64,000 nucleotides of DNA from Rhodococcus tibetensis (GTDB taxonomy: Bacteria; Actinomycetota; Actinomycetes; Mycobacteriales; Mycobacteriaceae): NCBI RefSeq assembly GCF_024438035.1, contig NZ_JANFQF010000019.1:55676-119675 (forward strand). The letters are read 5' to 3'. Below are positions 61,035 to 64,000 of this stretch, piece after piece (position 1 is the first letter of the stretch; every line of letters starts with the position of its first letter). The notes beneath the pieces are model-generated. The model saw only the letters and a list, made by a program, of their open reading frames with translations. It was not told the origin of the DNA and made no database searches. Both the position numbers and the translations under genes were made by a program.

Positions 61035-62387
61035 ATGAACACCTTGCCTGTAGTCGTAGTAGGAGCGGGACCGGTCGGCCTGGCCGCCGCGGCGCAGCTG
61101 CGTGAGCGCGGCCTGACCCCGCTGGTCTTCGAGCGCGGTCCAGTGGTTGGTGCGGCGATCGCGGAGTGGAACCACGTGCGGTTGTTCTCCGGCTGGGGAG
61201 AGCTGATCGACCCGGCCGCGCGCCGCCTTCTCGAGACCACCGACTGGGTGGCCCCGGACGACGACACGTACCCGACCGGCCAGGACTGGGCCGCGAACTA
61301 CCTACAACCCGTCGCCGCCGCCCTCGGCGACATCGTGCAGCTGAACACCGAGGTGATCGGTGTTGCCCGCCGCGGTCGCGACCGGGTCGTCGACGCCGGC
61401 CGCGACACCGAACCGCTCTCGGTGCACGTCCGCCACGCCGACGGCACCGAGGACCGCGTCCTCGCCCAGGCCGTGATCGACGCCTCCGGCACCTGGGGCA
61501 CCCCGAACCCTCTCGGCGGTGAAGGCCTGCCCGCGCGCGGCGAGAAGGCCGCCGCAAACCGGATCGAGTACCGGGTGCCGAACCTCGACGACCCCGAGGT
61601 GCGCGCCCGGTACGCGGGTAAGCACATCGTGATCGCCGGGAGCGGGCACTCCGCGCTGACCGCGATCGTGGCACTGGCCAACCTCGAGAAGCAGGCACCG
61701 GGCACCCGGATCAGCTGGGTGCTGCGCCGCGGCGACGCCGGATCCACCTTCGGCGGCGGCGAGACCGACCAGCTGCCCGCCCGCGGCGCCCTCGGGCTCC
61801 GCGCCAAGGCTGCCGTCGACGACGGGCTGCTGCGGGTAATCACCGGATTCCGCACCGCCACCATCGAATCCGACGATGGTGGAGGCCGTGTGACGTTGGT
61901 GTCCGACACCGGCGCCCGCATCGAGGACGTCGACCGGGTGGTGGTGCTCACCGGGTTCCGCCCCGATCTGTCCTGGCTCTCCGAGATCCGCCTCGGCCTC
62001 GACCCGGTGCTGCAGGCCCCGGTCGAATTGGCACCGTTGATCGACCCGAACGTGCACTCCTGCGGCACCGTCTACCCGCATGGCGTCGCCGAATTGTCGC
62101 ATCCGGAGCCGGATGTGTTCCTGGCCGGGATGAAGAGCTATGGCCGGGCCCCGACCTTCCTCGCGATGACCGGGTACGAGCAGGTCCGCAGCATCGCCGC
62201 CGCCCTCGCCGGGGACCACGAGTCCGCCGCCCAGGTCGAGCTGACCCTGCCCGAAACCGGGGTCTGCGGCGGTGCCGGGGTGTTCGACGAACCCGACACC
62301 ACTGCTGAAGCCGGGGAAACCTCTGGAGGGTGCTGCGCCGCTCCCGCCGCGCAGCTGGTCACCCTATCCGCCCCCAGCAGCGGATAA
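61035..62387 (+). CDS. arsO: ArsO-like flavin-dependent monooxygenase/oxidoreductase
   Basis: 450 residues. FAD motif VVVVGAGPVGLAAAAQLRER; NAD(P) motif HIVIAGSGHSALTAIVALAN near residue 197; VVVLTGFRPDLSWL and the C-terminal GYEQVRSIAAAL. This matches the ArsO group found in ars clusters, whose reaction is not established. The C-terminus carries cysteines (GVCGGAG, then GGCCAAP), another vicinal pair. Three bases separate it from the transporter. Confidence 0.8.
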   Translation: MNTLPVVVVGAGPVGLAAAAQLRERGLTPLVFERGPVVGAAIAEWNHVRLFSGWGELIDPAARRLLETTDWVAPDDDTYPTGQDWAANYLQPVAAALGDIVQLNTEVIGVARRGRDRVVDAGRDTEPLSVHVRHADGTEDRVLAQAVIDASGTWGTPNPLGGEGLPARGEKAAANRIEYRVPNLDDPEVRARYAGKHIVIAGSGHSALTAIVALANLEKQAPGTRISWVLRRGDAGSTFGGGETDQLPARGALGLRAKAAVDDGLLRVITGFRTATIESDDGGGRVTLVSDTGARIEDVDRVVVLTGFRPDLSWLSEIRLGLDPVLQAPVELAPLIDPNVHSCGTVYPHGVAELSHPEPDVFLAGMKSYGRAPTFLAMTGYEQVRSIAAALAGDHESAAQVELTLPETGVCGGAGVFDEPDTTAEAGETSGGCCAAPAAQLVTLSAPSSG

Positions 62388-62390
62388 CCG

Positions 62391-63620
62391 ATGGCCGAGG
62401 CCACCACCCTGCCGCAGACCGCCTCGTCGATGGACCGGGGTGGTCTGCGGCGGATCCTGGCCGTGCTGTGTCTGACCGAGATCACCAGCTGGGGCGTCCT
62501 CTACTACGCATTTCCGGTGCTCTCGGTGTCCATTTCGGCCGACACCGGGTGGTCACTTCCGGTGCTCACCGCCGCGTTCTCCCTCTCCCAGCTCGCCGCC
62601 GCACTCACAGGCATCCCGGTCGGGCGGATCATCGACCGCATCGGCCCCCGGGCGGTGATGACCGCCGGATCTGTCCTGGCTGTTCCGGCTCTTCTGGTGG
62701 TCGCGGCCGCTCCGAATTTGCCGATCTTCTACACCGGATGGCTGGCCGCCGGCATCGCAATGGGCGCGGTGCTCTATCCGCCCGCGTTCGCCGCGCTGAC
62801 CCGCTGGTACGGCGACGACTACGTCACAGCGCTGATGATTCTGACCCTGGCCGCCGGCTTGGCGAGCACAGTCTTCGCCCCACTGACCGCGGCGCTGGTC
62901 GATCGGTATGACTGGCGGACAACCTATCTCGTCCTCGCCGTCATCCTGGCAATTATCACGGTGCCCGGGCACCTGCTGGGGCTCCGCGGGCGGTGGCCGC
63001 ACCCACCCGCCCCGACCGGGAGTCATCCGGTCGAGCACCGCGACGCCTCCCGCAGCCGCGCCTTCCTCGCCCTCGTGATCGCACTGTCGTTGGGGGCGTT
63101 CGCCGCGTTCGCCGGGGTGTTCAACCTGGTGCCGCTACTCATCGAGCAGGGCTTCTCCCCATCGCTGGCCGCGCTGACATTGGGGCTGGGTGGGGCCGGG
63201 CAGGTCCTCGGCCGCCTCGGCTACCTCCCGATCGCCGCCCGGACCACCGCCCGCACCCGCATCGTGGTGATCCTGGCCGCTACCGCCGCGAGCACGGCGT
63301 TGCTCGGGCTCGTTTCCACCACCGCCGCCTTGATCGGGGTGGCGATCGGCGCAGGGTTGGTGCGGGGAATCTTCACCCTGATCCAGGCCACCGCGATAAC
63401 CGACCGGTGGGGCGCCACCCACTACGGGCGCCTGAACGGGCTGATGTCCGCGCCGGTCGTCATCGTCATGGCGCTGGCCCCGTGGGCCGGAACCGCGTTG
63501 TCGGCATGGACTGGCAGCTACGCCCACACCTACCTGATGCTCGCGGCCCTCGCTCTCGTCGCCGCCCTGGTCGCGGCCGCGAGCATGCCCACCGATCCGA
63601 ATCCCTCCGACTTCGACTAA
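62391..63620 (+). CDS. MFS transporter of the arsenic island
   Basis: 409 residues, about 12 helices. Start ATG 62391, three bases after the ArsO-like stop, so co-transcribed. TEITSWGVLYYAFPVLSVSI and GIPVGRIIDRIGPRAVMTAG near the N-terminus; YPPAFAALTRWYGDDYVTAL in helix 4-5. Not ArsJ or ArsK by the motifs I can see. Together with the ArsO-like enzyme it probably exports an oxidised or otherwise modified arsenical; the substrate is inferred only from context. Confidence 0.85.
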   Translation: MAEATTLPQTASSMDRGGLRRILAVLCLTEITSWGVLYYAFPVLSVSISADTGWSLPVLTAAFSLSQLAAALTGIPVGRIIDRIGPRAVMTAGSVLAVPALLVVAAAPNLPIFYTGWLAAGIAMGAVLYPPAFAALTRWYGDDYVTALMILTLAAGLASTVFAPLTAALVDRYDWRTTYLVLAVILAIITVPGHLLGLRGRWPHPPAPTGSHPVEHRDASRSRAFLALVIALSLGAFAAFAGVFNLVPLLIEQGFSPSLAALTLGLGGAGQVLGRLGYLPIAARTTARTRIVVILAATAASTALLGLVSTTAALIGVAIGAGLVRGIFTLIQATAITDRWGATHYGRLNGLMSAPVVIVMALAPWAGTALSAWTGSYAHTYLMLAALALVAALVAAASMPTDPNPSDFD

Positions 63621-63897
63621 GAGCGTGTCTCATGTGGATGAAGTGATATGTGGGACACCTGTGACGCGTGGTAGATGAGTTGTCATTGAGGTTGGTTCCG
63701 GATGCGTTGTGGGAGACAGTAGAACCGTTGATTCCGCGTTTTGTCGCCCGGCCGCAGGGAGGCGGCAGTGCGCCGGCCGATGACCGGGGTGTTCGAGAAT
63801 CTACATCGCGAGGTGCTCGATCGGCTCGGTAGCGCGGGCGAACTCGACTGGACGGCAGCGATCCTGGACGCGGCAAGCGTGCGGGCGAAAAGACATC
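63621..63897 (+). mobile_element. IS5-family element remnant with internally deleted transposase
   Basis: GAGCGTGTCTCATGTGGATG at 63621 looks like a terminal repeat. From GTG 63669 the frame reads LRLVPDALWETVEPLIPRFV, ARPQGGGSAPADDR, the IS5 transposase N-terminus. The sequence then jumps, in another frame, to TGVFENLHREVLDRLGSAGE and LDWTAAILDAASVRAKR, which normally lies about 45 residues further on. So the middle is deleted and the 3' part is lost where a second transposase end begins. Confidence 0.7.
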
Positions 63898-63913
63898 CCA
63901 TGAGCTTTGGGTG

Positions 63914-64000
63914 TCAAGCGGCAGCCTTCTCGACGTGATGTGCCCAGGCCGTCGTTTCGTCGTAGTGGGTGCGGGTCTTGAGGCATCCGTGCAGGATGCC
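63914..64000 (-). mobile_element. C-terminal end of another transposase, continuing beyond the window
   Basis: On the minus strand the open frame ends GILHGCLKTRTHYDETTAWA with HHVEKAAA and a stop at 63914-63916. The YDEXTAW ending is familiar from actinobacterial insertion sequence transposases, perhaps IS110/IS902 type, but only 28 codons are visible. It appears inserted next to or into the IS5 remnant. Confidence 0.45.

Overview
The window is high-GC actinobacterial DNA, most likely Rhodococcus or a close relative. Supporting features are a PknK-type kinase/ATPase/LuxR regulator, a DUF5313 membrane protein, ArsC proteins of the arsenate-mycothiol transferase type, a ferredoxin-type sulfite reductase, a large NRPS, and the many acyl-CoA catabolic operons with TetR/IclR/GntR regulators typical of that genus. 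Taxonomy is inferred from gene content and composition only.

Layout. (1) 1-7009, minus strand: the first two modules of an NRPS (C - half C - A - T - C - A - T) running off the left edge. The second A domain carries the exact serine specificity code and sits in a block of very different codon use. (2) 7.3-8.9 kb: an HNH nuclease, a small membrane protein and a frameshifted Dabb-type gene. (3) 8.8-18.1 kb: a catabolic island. A quinone oxidoreductase, acyl/aryl-CoA ligase and MHS transporter face an SDR, acyl-CoA dehydrogenase and thiolase across a shared control region with two inverted 14-mers. Two tandem TetR genes (one broken) and an HxlR gene follow. (4) 18.3-30.1 kb: an NTF2-like gene; a divergent MmgE/PrpD - MHS transporter pair; a GntR/IclR-regulated group (thioesterase, alpha/beta hydrolase, SCP2-like protein, zinc ADH); and a divergent ArsR-type regulator/MFS exporter pair with serial operators. 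(5) 30.2-39.0 kb: PknK-like kinase, DUF5313 protein, OhrR-type regulator with a 16-bp inverted repeat, a broken HemQ-like gene, a thiosulfate sulfurtransferase, sulfite reductase and an overlapping HisC-like aminotransferase. (6) 39.5-45.1 kb: acyl-CoA dehydrogenase, type III CoA-transferase, CitE-type lyase, MaoC hydratase and aldehyde dehydrogenase. The transferase/hydratase/lyase trio has the layout of itaconate/mesaconate-type C5-dicarboxylate catabolism. (7) 45.2-54.4 kb: an accessory stretch with remnants (FUSC-like fragment, folE with two frameshifts) and small stress or housekeeping genes (NDH-2-like, two-domain ABM protein, DoxX with its regulator, DUF488, SRPBCC, M48 protease). (8) 54.6-63.6 kb: an arsenic resistance island. 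arsR-acr3-arsC-arsC-arsC-arsD-arsA form one operon. A second ArsR fused to an ArsN-like acetyltransferase diverges from an ArsO-like flavoprotein and an MFS transporter, across a region with six phased TCGAT half-sites. Transposase remnants close the right end.

At least four genes (Dabb, TetR, HemQ-like, folE) are broken by small indels while neighbours are intact. This is either real decay or local sequence error.
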